NCBI GenBank assembly: GCA_963565915.1
Contig: OY751485.1
Coordinates: 4,216,001 to 4,280,000, forward strand
Direction of reading: 5' to 3'
From: Entoloma clypeatum
Lineage: Eukaryota; Basidiomycota; Agaricomycetes; Agaricales; Entolomataceae
Length of the DNA stretch: 64,000 nt
Below, piece by piece: positions 45,906 to 57,183 of this stretch. The position numbers and the translations under genes were made by a program. Numbering within the stretch: position 1 is the stretch's first letter; each line of letters begins with the position of its first letter. The notes beneath the pieces are model-generated. The model was not told where the DNA came from. It worked only from the letters and a program-made list of their open reading frames with translations, and searched no databases.

Positions 45906-47983
45906 TCAATTTCGACCGACAGCTCTAAGTCGTTGCCACATCGGAGTCAAAGCCTGAGCGACCGTGTTCGCCGCTGGCGACGTCAGAGTAAGTGTTGAAC
46001 AGGGTAGAAACGAAAAGTCGATCGACCCACCGACTTCCATACACTCTCGCTCCGTTTCATCGCCCACGCTCGTCAAGAGTGATCTGCTCCTCCAACGGTC
46101 TGGATGGAATCTGCGGTGGCTTTTTTCGACCAGAGTTTTGAAATCCGAAGTCCGCATCTTTGACTGGAATGCGCCGAAAAATTCTTCCACCGCCTGCCAA
46201 GTCACATCTTCGACTGAGAATGTCTTGGGAGAGTGTAGGACGGGCCAAGGTACAGCATCAATCGTCAAGGGATATTGTGGCGAAAATTTCGTCTCGTCGA
46301 AGTATTGGCTGAGCTCCAGATATCTTTCCATCGCCCGCTGTTGTGACCATTTCCCGTATAGCCAGCTCTGCCGCTGTCTCTTTTCTTTGTCTCGCCGTGC
46401 ACGCTCGTCCCGCTCTCTCATCTCCGCCTCTTCCCGGGCTATCCTCTCTGCCTCCTTCCGCTTTTGCTTTTCCTGTTCAGCTTTGGCAGTCGCTGCTGCC
46501 CGTCGTTCCGCGGCACGCAGTTCCTCCGCCAGTTCCTCTTGCCTCCTTCTGGCTGCCGCTGCTTCCCACAGTGGCCGATCAGCTTCAAGCTCTGCGAGCT
46601 TTCGGCGTGATTCTTCGATTGCAGCATTGTGGGAAGCCTCCTCGCTATCCATGGCATTGCCGGCATCCGGATTCCCCTCTTCTTCGTCATCATCAGTTCC
46701 TTGCGCACCTTGGTGGTCTTCTTAAGATGACATAAAAAAAGGACATTATTGGGTGTTTCACCTTCAATCTCTGGTTCCGGCACTTCGTTCAGTACTTCGC
46801 GAAGGAACCGCGAATCCCTTTCTTGCCTCCATGCTCTCATTTCTTGCTCTTGCCGTTCCTGCTTCTTTTTCTCTCTGGAGAGACGTTTAGCCTCTAGGTC
46901 ACGCTTTGCAGATGCAGGCGATACAGTCCTAGTTCGTTTCCTGCGCTGGGAAGGGACATAATTCATTGCGCTCCGGAATGCCTCGTCCTCTACCGAACAT
47001 GTTCTGCCAACATCACGATGTCCATTGGACCTGAGGGACTCAAACAGGAGGGTGACTGAGAAAAATGTGACATGAGAGACACTCATCAGAGGATGATCCA
47101 CTCACTCTTCCTCTTCCCAATGGGTTGCGTTACAGGAATACACGGTGTGCGGTCCTCATTTTCAGCTTTTGTCAATTGTTCTGTCCGACGTGCCATCTTT
47201 TCCCTTCTTTCCTTCCTATTTTTTGACATCTCTTCCTTGACTTTTGCTCGTTTGTGGAACCCCGGAATTTTACTCCCAGACCAGCCTGCTCGGTCATCCA
47301 CGATCATCTCCTCAACTTCCCCCTGCTCTTCGTCTGAACTCGTTTCTGACTCCATATGAACCTTTTTCCTCGGGCTTGATGGCCGGGTCGATACGTCCGA
47401 TGACGGTGATGTCGTAAGACGCTTATCTCCAACTTTTGGTGCAAAAATTGGTTTCGGTCTATCGGCAATGCGGGAGATCATAGTCAAGTTGGGATATGCT
47501 CTAACGTGGCAATCGTATAGAGGATCGAGCTTATAGATGTCCCATTGATCCTGTGAACATTCGTAGAGCCTCCTGATTGAAGGTCAGAGGACGGCCTGTC
47601 CGCGACAGGTGACATTCTTACCCACATATCTCTACGACTCGTGGCCACGTTCCTTCGTCAGGAACTCCTTCATCCCTTCGCGCACTCGGTACGAATCGCC
47701 AAAAGCTTTCGCCTGTCGAAGTCGTCTCGATCACGACGCGTTTCGGTCGGTAGAGTTCTTCATTCAAGGAGAGTTTACGAATATCGGGAATCTCTTGGGT
47801 TGACGACGCGGTATGCGGGTCGAATGAAGCAAAGGAAAGCCTGGAGCCTGGATCTCGGCACAATCTCTGTGACTGTGTCGAGTCAAGCGCGCCTGGAATG
47901 GAGCCACTGATCGTAGCTTTTGGTCTAGCATCGGAAGCCGAGGGGCCAGCAGCCAGCCCATCGTACATAGCGGCTTTTGCCAT
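45906..47983 (-). CDS. Coiled-coil protein with C-terminal J-like (HPD) region, NFKBIL1-like
   Basis: Exons join in one frame across introns into a protein of roughly 620-650 aa. The first ATG I can place is at 47983 (MAKAAMYDGLAAGPSASD), but the same frame is open upstream to about 48110, so the start is uncertain. The N-terminal part contains WPRVVEICGRLYECSQDQWD (across an intron) and CHVRAYPNLTMISRIAD. A Ser/acidic region follows, then a long charged coiled coil (EELAEELRAAERRAAATAKA). The C-terminal module reads VEEFFGAFQSKM and SHRRFHPDRWRSR, with an HPD tripeptide as in J domains, and ends TVAQALTPMWQRLRAVGRN. This C-terminal pattern resembles the end of animal NFKBIL1, but no ankyrin repeats are visible. 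Function not known; the resemblance is by eye only. Confidence 0.62.
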
Positions 47984-48378
47984 GAGCCGTGTGAGGCTCT
48001 GTATAGTCCAAGTTTGAAGTGCCTTGTCAGGGTTTTGTTCTTGGCTTCGGTTGTCAACTGCCTGCGCTTGCTGTTGCCGGGGTTGAACATGATGAAGATG
48101 ACACTGCCACCACTACCACGTGTAGGGAACATGTTGATGACCACCAATAAGCAGTTTTAGATTAGATCCTTTCATGGTCGAAAACACTATACATGCCTGA
48201 TTATAAGAACGTGCAATGCCCGCTGCAATGCCCAACAATAACAGCCTCACCCTGAAGCAGTAGACTGCGTGCTCAACATTGTGACGTGCCATGAATCAGG
48301 GCGAGTCACACTCTCCTGAGTTCTGATATTATTTAAAGTCCCTGATATATCTTGATACCCCACCCATCCCTTCCCGCC
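47984..48378. other. Divergent intergenic region
   Basis: About 395 bp between the J-like coiled-coil gene and the GTPBP1-like gene. It probably holds both promoters and perhaps a first exon of the coiled-coil gene near 48000-48110. Confidence 0.45.
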
Positions 48379-51086
48379 ATGACTAGCCTACGGACATTTC
48401 AGACAGAGATTAAAGAGATACACCAGAGGGAGGTTGCAAAACAGCGGGTACAAGTACCCGCCTCTGCGGTCACCGATAAAGAGAAGGTAAGCACAAAGGC
48501 CTTCCTACAGCCCCAAGCAAAGGGCAAGGTGAAAGACGATGCCGCCGCTCTGCAAATAGAGGATGCCGCGCGCTCTAGCATGCTGGACGTCGAGGAAAAA
48601 ATTCTAGTACGTCCATCTCGTCCCATCCATCATGACTGTATTAATACATTCACCAGAATTTGTTTCTCTCGAATGTACCTGCCGATTACGAAAAGGCTCG
48701 CGACATGATTGCTGAACTCATCACTCAACACCGCGGAGAATACGTGCTACGCATAGGACAGCAACCATCGCATGCTGTACTTTACGCAGGCGAGTTGACC
48801 GATGCCTCTGACGGGTGGACGGGTATACTCCGTACGGAGCAAGACTTGGATCTGTTCAAAGAACGGATAACGAAGACTGTAGAAGAAGTTGGCGGCAAGG
48901 TCAGTTAGCCCATGATTCGTTGTCCTCTTCAGTTGACAGCCATGTCAGACTTCTGTTTTGTTCGAGACGCGAACTGGTCGTCCACGGGTGTCCTTGCTTC
49001 TGAGGCTGCCTCCATTAAGCGTCTCGTTAACTCCCGAAGTCCGATGTGCGGTCGTCGGGAATGTCGATAGCGGGAAGTCCACCACCCTCGGCGTTTTGAC
49101 GCGCGGTAAGATCTTATAACCGCCATGACCTTTTATCGTTCTATCCTTGATTTAGGCGCTTTGGACGACGGAAGGGGCCGTGCTCGCGTCGGGCTCTTTC
49201 GACATAAACACGAGGTTGAGACCGGACGAACGTCGAGCGTTGGAATGGAGGTACATTTCCCTGCTGCTTGAAATACATCAAAACTATGACATACGTAATA
49301 GATTCTGGGGTTTGGTCCGTCGGGAGCTCCGATACTCCCAAGCACACCAAATACCTCGGATCCAGATGTCATTCGGCGGGAAAAACTCGGGTGGGAAGAG
49401 ATCTCTGTTCAGGCAGCCAAAATTGTATCTTTCATAGGCAAGTCCGACAATTTGTCAACGCGAGTATTATGAATCGTTGACCTATTATGCCGTCAGATCT
49501 TGCCGGCCACGAACGCTACCTAAAGACAACGTTATATGGCTTGACGTCGGGAGCACCATCTTGCGTGATCCTGATCGTCGGGGCTAATGCTGGCCTGATC
49601 GGAATGTCCAAAGAGCATCTAGCAATTGCACTAGCTTTAAGTGTTCCTGTTGTTGTGTGTATAACAAAGGTAAAGTGTGCAGCGCATATTACTTATTCTG
49701 AAGGACTGATGTACCTTGCATGGAGATTGACATGACTCCGGAGAATGTTACAGCTGAATCTATCAAACAAGTTGTCAAAATTCTCAAGAGCCCGGGTTGT
49801 CGGTTGGTACAGCGCTCGACCTCCATAAATGTCATCACTCACAAAGCACCCAGGAAAACCCCTGTCTTTGTCAATTCAACAGAGACAGCCGTTGAACTTG
49901 CAACGTCGTTTGGCAGCGACCGGTCAGCCTCCTTGCCAGTGCATGTCACCCCGGCGTAGCCTGACTTGTACCTTGGCAGGCTATGTCCAATTTTTAGGAT
50001 ATCGAATGTTACGGGAGAAGGCCTTGACTATGTAAGAATGCTTGTCGTCGTCTCAAAAGCTGCCTTTTCAACATTGCCAGGTGCGCGCATTCTTGAATCT
50101 TTTGCCTTCGAGTGAGGTAGATGGCGAAAAGTTTGCCATCAATCAACCTCTGGAGGTAAATTCACTCATATTTCTTGATTCTTCCCACTGACTATCCGTG
50201 TTTTTCTTCAGTTCTCTATAACAGAAGTTTGGTCCGTGCCCTACGTAGGAACTGTTGTGAATGGCATAGTGAATGCGGGAAGCGTCAAGGCAGGAGATTC
50301 TGTTCTGCTTGGCCCAGATTCCAACGGGAACTATACGGTGACCTTGATCAAGAGTATGCAAAGAAAAAGGTTCAGAGGATTTTCGTGGATTTACATAAAG
50401 CTAACTGGATGGTCACCTAGGGCCAACGTGACGACCGCAGAAGCAGGGCAGTGTGTATCAGTCGCTCTGAAGCGAGTTCGCAGAGCTGCTGTCCGAAAAG
50501 GGATGGTATTGGTGCCGAAATCCGACAATCCTCCTCGAGGTGGGTAATTTATATATGCCTGATTACGGCACTACACTGATCCCCCGCGTCCTTCAATCAA
50601 CAGCCATTCATCAATTCGAAGGCCAAGTACTCATTCTCTAGTATGTGTCTACTCTGGGCTTTAGGTCCTTGGCGCATCCCTAACAACATCGAAAAAAGTC
50701 ATAATACAACACTACAGAAGAATTACCAGGTATGCTCAAGAAAAATATCCATATCGTGAGACTGAACAGTCATGTTTCTAGGCAATGCTACATTGTGGTG
50801 TATGTTCATGTTCAGTCTAGATTACTTGAAGAGATGGTTGACAGATGTACAAAGGCCGTGCGGCAGACCGTGAGGATAATTGGGATGGATCATCCACAGG
50901 GTGTCCTGCGCACAGGCGACCGAGCAACAGTTCAATTCGAGTTCATCTCGCACCCTGAATTTGTGAAAGAGGGTATGAAGCTCCTGTTTAGAGAGGGCAA
51001 GACAAAGGTTCGTTGACTCGTCTTGTGTGGATATCGCCAGCGTTGAAACTATCCAGGGTCTTGGGGTCATAACCCGGTTACTATGA
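48379..51086 (+). CDS. GTPBP1/GTPBP2-like translational GTPase
   Basis: An EF-1alpha-related GTPase of the GTPBP1 family, linked in animals to exosome-mediated mRNA decay and ribosome rescue; cytosolic. The ATG at 48379 gives [20 protein letters not shown]. The N-terminal domain is followed by G1 [19 protein letters not shown], the signature [21 protein letters not shown]3 [12 protein letters not shown], and G4 CITKIDM (split by an intron). The EF-Tu-like domain 2 ([20 protein letters not shown]) and the C-terminal [20 protein letters not shown] follow. A final exon adds GLGVITRLL to TGA at 51084. The intron inside G3 (49438-49496) begins GCAAGT, a clear GC-AG intron. About nine introns, about 720 aa. 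Confidence 0.9.
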
Positions 51087-51506
51087 AACGATTGCGACGC
51101 GGTGTATTCCACTCCACCTTGTGTTAGTATCATTATCATTTTTGTTGTAATGTGTATGTAGAATGGCATCATCCAAGGTTTATTTATGTGGCTGCCCTGA
51201 GCGGCGAGCCTGACTGCATCAATGTTCTCGAACCAATTCAATTGCGGCCGGCCTGTTGACAGTCGTTACAGTGCAGTACCTGGGCCGACGACCGTTTTAC
51301 TTCCACGGCAATGGACGAGAGATGAGCCGATCCCTGTCTTGCAACCTCCCCCCATCTTATCGCTCTTGTTCTTCGCCTCCGGAGCTCGACGACGTCTCGT
51401 GGAATATCAGCAATTACTTACTCCACTCCCCTTCTATTCTTGCTTGACGTGGGCAGCTGAGCCTTACAAAAATTTACTGTCTTTTCCTACCTTTGTCGCT
51501 CTTTAC
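51087..51506. other. Upstream region of the SKN1-like gene
   Basis: About 420 bp with pyrimidine-rich tracts before the SKN1-like start. A 63-codon frame at 51256 has no support. Likely promoter and leader. Confidence 0.45.
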
Positions 51507-54037
51507 ATGACTGCATTCTGGAAGCAGCAGCATGGTTCCGTATGTGTTTTCTCCACCATTCACCGCGTTCAGTAACACTCAGAGTAGTTGTGCAGTATTC
51601 CAATGTGAACGCTGAAACGCCGTACCCGTTGCTGAGATCAGAAAAGTCGGGTCTCACTCTAAGCTCTCATGTTAGTTGACTTTTCCCCCACCGCTCTTGG
51701 GTCCCTCACAGATGTCGAAAACAGTACTCCCTTTCCGCCGACCCGCGAAATTGGGGTTCTGATATTTCCCTCGATGCTGTTGAGCCGGACGATGAACTGC
51801 ACGATCCAACTGGAATATCGCGGCAAGTCGATAGGACAGGTACCATGGTATCATGGAGAGGTTTCGCCAATTTTGGGTGTCTGCTCGTCCTTGGTGTGGG
51901 ACTGATCACGCTCTTGTGAGCTATTCTGCTTCGCTCCTTGGATCTGTCGACTGTAGTTCACCATCACCATCACCAGCCTCGGCTTCCCTCTCATAGCCCA
52001 CTTCATGCAATCTAACTTGTCTACAAAAGGGGGATTCAACATTGGCGGTATTAACGGCAGCGGCCAGGTCAGTGCATCAAATTATCACGGTCCATCGACC
52101 TTCTCCAATCGCTTCCCAAGGTACCGAAAATGGAAGGAAATTGGGGTGTTATTGACCTTGATACACCCAAGGAAGTTTACACAAAACCTTCCTGGACGGA
52201 CGGCTCCGAATTGACGTTGGTGTTTTCTGACGAATTCAACGTGGACGGGAGGTCATTTTATCCTGGTGATGATCCTTATTGGGAAGCAGTGGACCTGCAC
52301 TATTGGGTATGTTAATCTTCCAAATGGGATGATCACTTTTTAACCTTCTTGTAGGCGACCAAGAACCTTGAGTGGTACGACCCAGCGTCCGTCACAACAG
52401 CCAATGGATCGCTTGTCATTACCCTCTCGCATACACCTAATCACGGTTTAGACTACCAGGGTGGTGAGCAGGCATATATTACCTATCACGAACCATCGGT
52501 TGGAGCTGATTCCTTATATATAGGCATGATAACTACATGGTCCGTTCTTTGTTGCTTGAAAGGCTCATTTTCTCTACATCTCTGACATAGGAACAAATTC
52601 TGCTTCACTGGCGGCTACATTGAAACATCCGTCCAACTTCCTGGAGCTAACAATGTCTTGGGTTTTTGGCCTGCGATATGGACATTAGGGAATCTTGGGC
52701 GAGCGGGATATGGAGCCTCCCTGGAAGGACTGGTAAATACACTCCCCCTAGAACCTGGCCACACACCAAGTTCATCACTCCCTTCAGTGGCCTTATACCT
52801 ATGATGCTTGCGATGTCGGCACAGCACCTAATCAGACCATCAACGGACAGCCTGTAGCAGCGACAAAGAACGGTGACTCATTCTGGGGTCGGCTCTCATT
52901 TCTTCCAGGACAACGCCTGTCTCGATGTACTTGTCCTGGAGAGAGCCATCCTGGGCCAATACATACCGACGGATCATATATAGGGCGAGCTGCTCCTGAG
53001 ATCGACATTTTTGAAGCCCTGGTGCGTCTGTCATCTCATCGCTCCAACCAATACACTCTATTCATGGACGATATCAGGTAAACGCGAACCGATTGGTAGG
53101 ACAAGTTTCCCAGTCGGCCCAGTGGGCTGTAAGTTTGCCATTTCAGACTTCCCTGGTCATACGTTGACAAAGTGTGCAGCCATTCGATGAGTCATATGTT
53201 TGGAAAAATACGTCCAGCAATATGATCATTCCGAACTCGAATACTTCGGCATTTAATACGTATGTCGGGGGAGTGACCCAACAAGCGACCTCTGTTGTTA
53301 CCGACACGGATCCACTGGCATACGAGCAAGGCGGCGCATATTCGGTTTACGGATTTCAGGTAAGATCTTACCAGTCGGATGACCCGTTGTCGTGCTGACC
53401 TCGATATCGTCAGTATAAACCTGGTAAGAATATCTCTCTCTGTTGTCTCCGACGCATCATTCACAGGTGGAGCGCCTTGTAGGATATGACAATGCGGTGA
53501 GTTTGCTCATGTCGAAGTCTTTTGGACAGTGACCTATGCACCACAAAGTATATCACATGGATTTCAGATAACAAGATCAGCTGGACACTGCACGCTCCAG
53601 GTCTAGGAGCCAACTCCGCTACCAAGATCTCAGCACGGCCGGTTCCTCAAGAACCCATGGTGAGTGGATACCTGTCTTTCCCTCCATTACGTTGCCTTGA
53701 CAGGCGTTTTACGCAGTATATCATCGCCAACCTTGGCATGTCCCAGAACTTTGGCCTCGTTGATGTTGAACACTTGATTTTCCCGTCGTCCCTGCGTATC
53801 GATTACGTCCGTGTCTATCAGCCATCCAACGCGATAAACATCGGATGTGACCCTAAAGCCTTCCCTACCGCCCCCTACATAAATACGTGCGAGATCCATC
53901 ATAAGGGGAAAAAGATGTCATTACTCACTTTGTCGCCCAGATACATCGAAGCTTATACTAATCCTAATCTCACGACATGGGTTGATGATTTTCATCAATC
54001 TTGGCCAAAAAACTCCTTGGTCACTGGATGCTCATAG
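51507..54037 (+). CDS. KRE6/SKN1-like beta-1,6-glucan synthesis protein (GH16 fold)
   Basis: A type II membrane protein of the Kre6/Skn1 family, needed for beta-1,6-glucan in the fungal wall, acting in the secretory pathway. The ATG at 51507 gives MTAFWKQQHGS. Short exons add PYPLLRSEKSG and SLSADPRNWGSDISLD, the usual cytosolic head. The anchor is ANFGCLLVLGVGLITLL. The luminal GH16-like domain has LTLVFSDEFNVDGRSFYPGD, YWEAVDLHYW, FTGGYIETSVQLPG, FWPAIWTLGNLGRAGYGAS and APEIDIFEA, the position of the GH16 catalytic acidic residues. It ends SWPKNSLVTGCS. About ten introns, about 660 aa. It converges on the chitinase gene, another wall enzyme. Confidence 0.91.
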
Positions 54038-54267
54038 GTCTTGCAATATACTTACTTTCAACCTACTCATGTACTGGCGCTCATATTTGATGAACTCTCT
54101 CGTACCCTGTTACTGGACTGTAGCTGTACATCACATCCATAGACCATAGACTCGGATTCTGTAGATACCCAGCAATGATATACTGGAATTACCTGTCCAG
54201 TTTGCAATACAGTTGACTCATGTCCACCGAAGTGAATGTAAAGTGTGGGTGCCTTTTGAACCCGCTC

Positions 54268-56035
54268 TCAAGTCATCCCCTTCCTCATGTTGTCATACTG
54301 ACTCTTCTCGTATCTCAACCAATTTTCGTCCCCACGCAGCCCTCCCATTGACTCCTTGACGATGGCCACGAGGCTCCTGCCCGGTTGAGGCTCCTTGCCG
54401 GGCCCTTTCTCCATTCCTTCCCTCTCCGACCCCTTATCGCCACTCAACTCCCAAAACATGCTCCCTGCCAGGCCCTCCTCCTTGATCCACTGTCCCTTCC
54501 AATGAGCCGCCTCCTCGCTGTCATAGCTGACCATCTCTTTCGTCTGATAATGGAACGTCCAACTAGCTATGGCTTTGTCGTCGAACATGGGGTATGACCC
54601 TGGGAGCGGGAGCGCGCGGTAGTCGTACACCCCTTGCTCCCAGCTACCCCCGCCAATACCCGAGAAGGGTGTGCCGGGTCCCTCGGTGTTCATGAAAGAG
54701 CGACCATAGAGAGGGATCCCCACGACGATCTTAGAGCGTGCGACGCCATGAGAAATGTAATAATGAATGGATTCAGATGCGCTGATCGGTCCACCGAAGA
54801 GGTTTGCCTGGTGATTGGCAATTTTGTCCCATGAACCGGCTGGAGGTTGACGTTAGGATGGGCTGCTCGCAAATCTAGTTTTCTGAGCGGACCCACAAAA
54901 GTCATAGGCCATCATATTCCAAAAGTCGAGATATTTGTCCATTTCCGCGATGTGGAGTTTCTTGTAGTTGTCGGGGCCGCAGGGTGCAGCTATCTGCACA
55001 ATAAATAACAAAGCGATAGGTGAGCGTGAAGTAGCAATCCAAATTCCAGAGGTACGGACGGTGAGTAAGAACTTGTATTTCGTTCCTTTTTCATGGGCAT
55101 GGCGATCAAGTGCCGCGCGCAGTTCTTTCAGCAGCGCAACATATCCTCTAGCCTGCTCATCATTGGAGGGATATTCGTAATCGACGTCCAACCCATCCAA
55201 CCCGTAATCTTCCAAAAGCTTGACGGAGGATTCGACGAATTTCGCTCGGTGGGCGGGCGACACGACGATGGGGTGAAAAGTCGGTGAATAGGTCCAGCCG
55301 CCGATGCTAAGGAGGACTTTGAGGTGCCGATTGGCCTTCTTGAGGTTATATATCGCCTTGAAGTTTCCGTACAGGTTATGTCCGACGTCATTCCACGAAT
55401 CGCCCGGATAGTGGATGTCCTTGTCAGCCCATGGGTCAGAAAGGAAGACCTCGCCGGTATCAGCTCTAAGGTTTGCAAAGGCGTAGAGGAGGTGACTAGA
55501 AGGCGCATATGATCAGGACCAACATGAGAGGTTCATGTGACGTACGTGAGATCTTGGGTAGGGATTAGGGAGGGAGGGAATTTGCGACCATAAATCCCCC
55601 TACATGTTTCAATCAGCATTCGAACGGTCTGTAAGCTACCTGGACATGCCAGTTCACGAAGCTAAAGAATAGATTAGTTTTTCATTTCAAGTCCAAGATC
55701 GATGGATGCACTGACTATCCAACGCTTATTTTCTTTCCGTGCTCGTGCATTGAAACGTCTGTAGGACTGGGTTTGGAAATATCGACGTGAGTGGGTGAAG
55801 GTTTGGTTGAAGGTGGTGGTGGTGGTGGTGGTGGTGGTGGTGGTGCGGGTGGTGCAAGTTGTTTCCGGACTGCGGATGCATCGGACCACCACTGACCGGC
55901 TTTGAATGACGCAAATGCGACGACGATTACAGCGAGAGCGAATAAAAACAGTCGGCGACGAGACTTTGGTTTCTGAGGCAAAGGAACGTGTTCTGAAGAA
56001 GTTTCCTCGTCGCCATCAGGGAGTCGTTGGTACAT
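54268..56035 (-). CDS. GH18 chitinase with N-terminal membrane anchor
   Basis: A family 18 chitinase. The ATG at 56035 starts a cytosolic head (MYQRLPDGDEETSSEHVPLP), followed by RRR and one membrane helix LFLFALAVIVVAFASF, so it is a type II membrane protein rather than a plain secreted enzyme. A proline run of 11-12 residues encoded by a trinucleotide repeat precedes the catalytic domain. Conserved blocks are YFVNWHVQGIYGRK, LKVLLSIGGWTYSP, the active site DGLDVDYEYP (catalytic Glu in DxxDxDxE), MMAYDFCG, and MGIPLYGRSF. The last exon contains the Trp of GSMFWELSGDKG. TGA is at 54268. About five introns, about 500 aa. Expected to remodel chitin at the plasma membrane. Confidence 0.92.
55812..55844. 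repeat. GGT trinucleotide repeat coding for polyproline
   Basis: Eleven GGT units on the plus strand encode the proline run of the chitinase on the minus strand. Confidence 0.92.
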
Positions 56036-56131
56036 TCAAGTTGTGCTGTGACACAGCCACCATGTCCTCAGCACAGCTTTCCCATCATAAGGCGCTTCCA
56101 GATGTACCCTTTTTTGAAACAAATTGATACA

Positions 56132-56213
56132 GTCCTTGTCGATTAGTGGTTAAATCATCTCGTTGTGGCCAAGGTACTCCGAGAAGCCGGAAGTTCGAAT
56201 CCTCCCTGGGACA
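56132..56213 (+). tRNA. Probable tRNA-His(GUG) with a short intron
   Basis: The sequence folds as a tRNA: acceptor GTCCTTG/CTGGGAC, a D arm around GATTAGTGGTTAAATC, anticodon stem TCTCG/CGAGA, and a TTCGAATC T loop. The anticodon-arm loop reads TTGTGG then about ten extra bases (CCAAGGTACT) then C, which fits anticodon GTG with an intron after position 37. The discriminator base is A. A run of five T's at about 56215 is a suitable Pol III terminator. One acceptor pair (T-T) and one T-stem pair (A-C) are mismatched, so it may be decaying. Confidence 0.7.
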
Positions 56214-56851
56214 ATTTTTCTTTCGCAAATTTTTCGACCCGCCGACGAATTGAATCCGGCTGAAGCGCTGAAGGGATGGTGGTGGGTCGAAAAAAAGGAC
56301 AGAGGAATTTTAGCGAGTGAACGGCCGAGGTTATGAGCACACACAAGGTTTTTGCGTGAGAAATGTTTACATCTATTAGGATGGCAAGCTAACGGGATGT
56401 GCTCGTAGGAGAAGGGAGCCCCCGGACGCTCCCATATATGTTCGGCCGATTTCTGGGGATTTGAGGGCCAAAAAACGGCCATTTCCTTGTCCAAGGATTG
56501 GGGATTTGAGACTGGGGTGACCAAATTTGTGAGAATTTCCCAGTACCCATTGGCGATGACGAGCTGATGATCCGGAAGCGCGATTTTTTCAAAGAAAAAA
56601 AGAACAACAACATATTCTTTTTTTGTAAGCCACGTGACAATCCTTGTCCATTTTGGGGGATTTCTGACAAAGTATTGGGGATTCGAGACCAAAAATCTGG
56701 AAGTTCGAGGGCCGAATCTATAGGGGGGCCTGCCGTGGGTCGCTAGACATCTTATCCTATTATAAGTTTCCCTCGTTCCGCGGAAAACTTATCGCGGAAC
56801 TCGGCTATGTACTTTGACAGCTGTTTTCATATCGATACTATCGTCACTTCG
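56214..56851. other. Gene-poor stretch with short inverted and direct repeats
   Basis: No coding region I can support. TTTTTCGACCC (56230-56240) is repeated inverted as GGGTCGAAAAA (56283-56293). Variants of GGGGATTTGAG recur near 56455, 56505, 56655 and 56680. A 180-codon frame on the minus strand runs through the tRNA and is an artefact. The stretch resembles degraded repeat DNA. Confidence 0.45.
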
Positions 56852-56880
56852 CTGCGGCTGTGCTGTCGTCCTCACTTCGC
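56852..56880. repeat. 29-bp inverted repeat, left arm
   Basis: CTGCGGCTGTGCTGTCGTCC... matches the reverse complement of 57155-57183 at 28 of 29 positions. The arms enclose 274 bp. Confidence 0.85.
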
Positions 56881-57154
56881 GCGATTTTCTCTATCTGGCT
56901 CTTCTACTGTACATTGCTCTTGATCGACCAGGTCTCAAAAAGTATTGTATCAAATAACTCACGATCCCACTCAAAGAAGGGGAAAAGCAAAGTTGTAGTG
57001 AAGATCCACTATTGTCAGTGTTTGCCTGCCAGATTTGGGAATTGTCACGGTACGAAGCCACCGCATAATGCCGTGAAGGAGTTTGGGGCTGTTTGGAGCA
57101 GAATGTCAGCGGACTGTGAAAACCTTCTGCCGGCCGCCGTGACTGATGTGACCA

Positions 57155-57183
57155 GCGAAGTGAGGATGACAGCACAGCCGCAG
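57155..57183. repeat. 29-bp inverted repeat, right arm
   Basis: Partner of 56852-56880 with a single mismatch. No clean target duplication flanks the pair. Confidence 0.85.

Noticed and set aside
45964..46725. 253-codon plus-strand frame over the coiled-coil gene
   Set aside because: Antisense shadow of Glu/Arg/Lys-rich coding sequence; the product is Ser-rich without any motif.
56150..56692. 180-codon minus-strand frame overlapping the tRNA region
   Set aside because: Its end is the translated antisense of the tRNA-His gene, and the rest is low-complexity repeat-like DNA with no domain.
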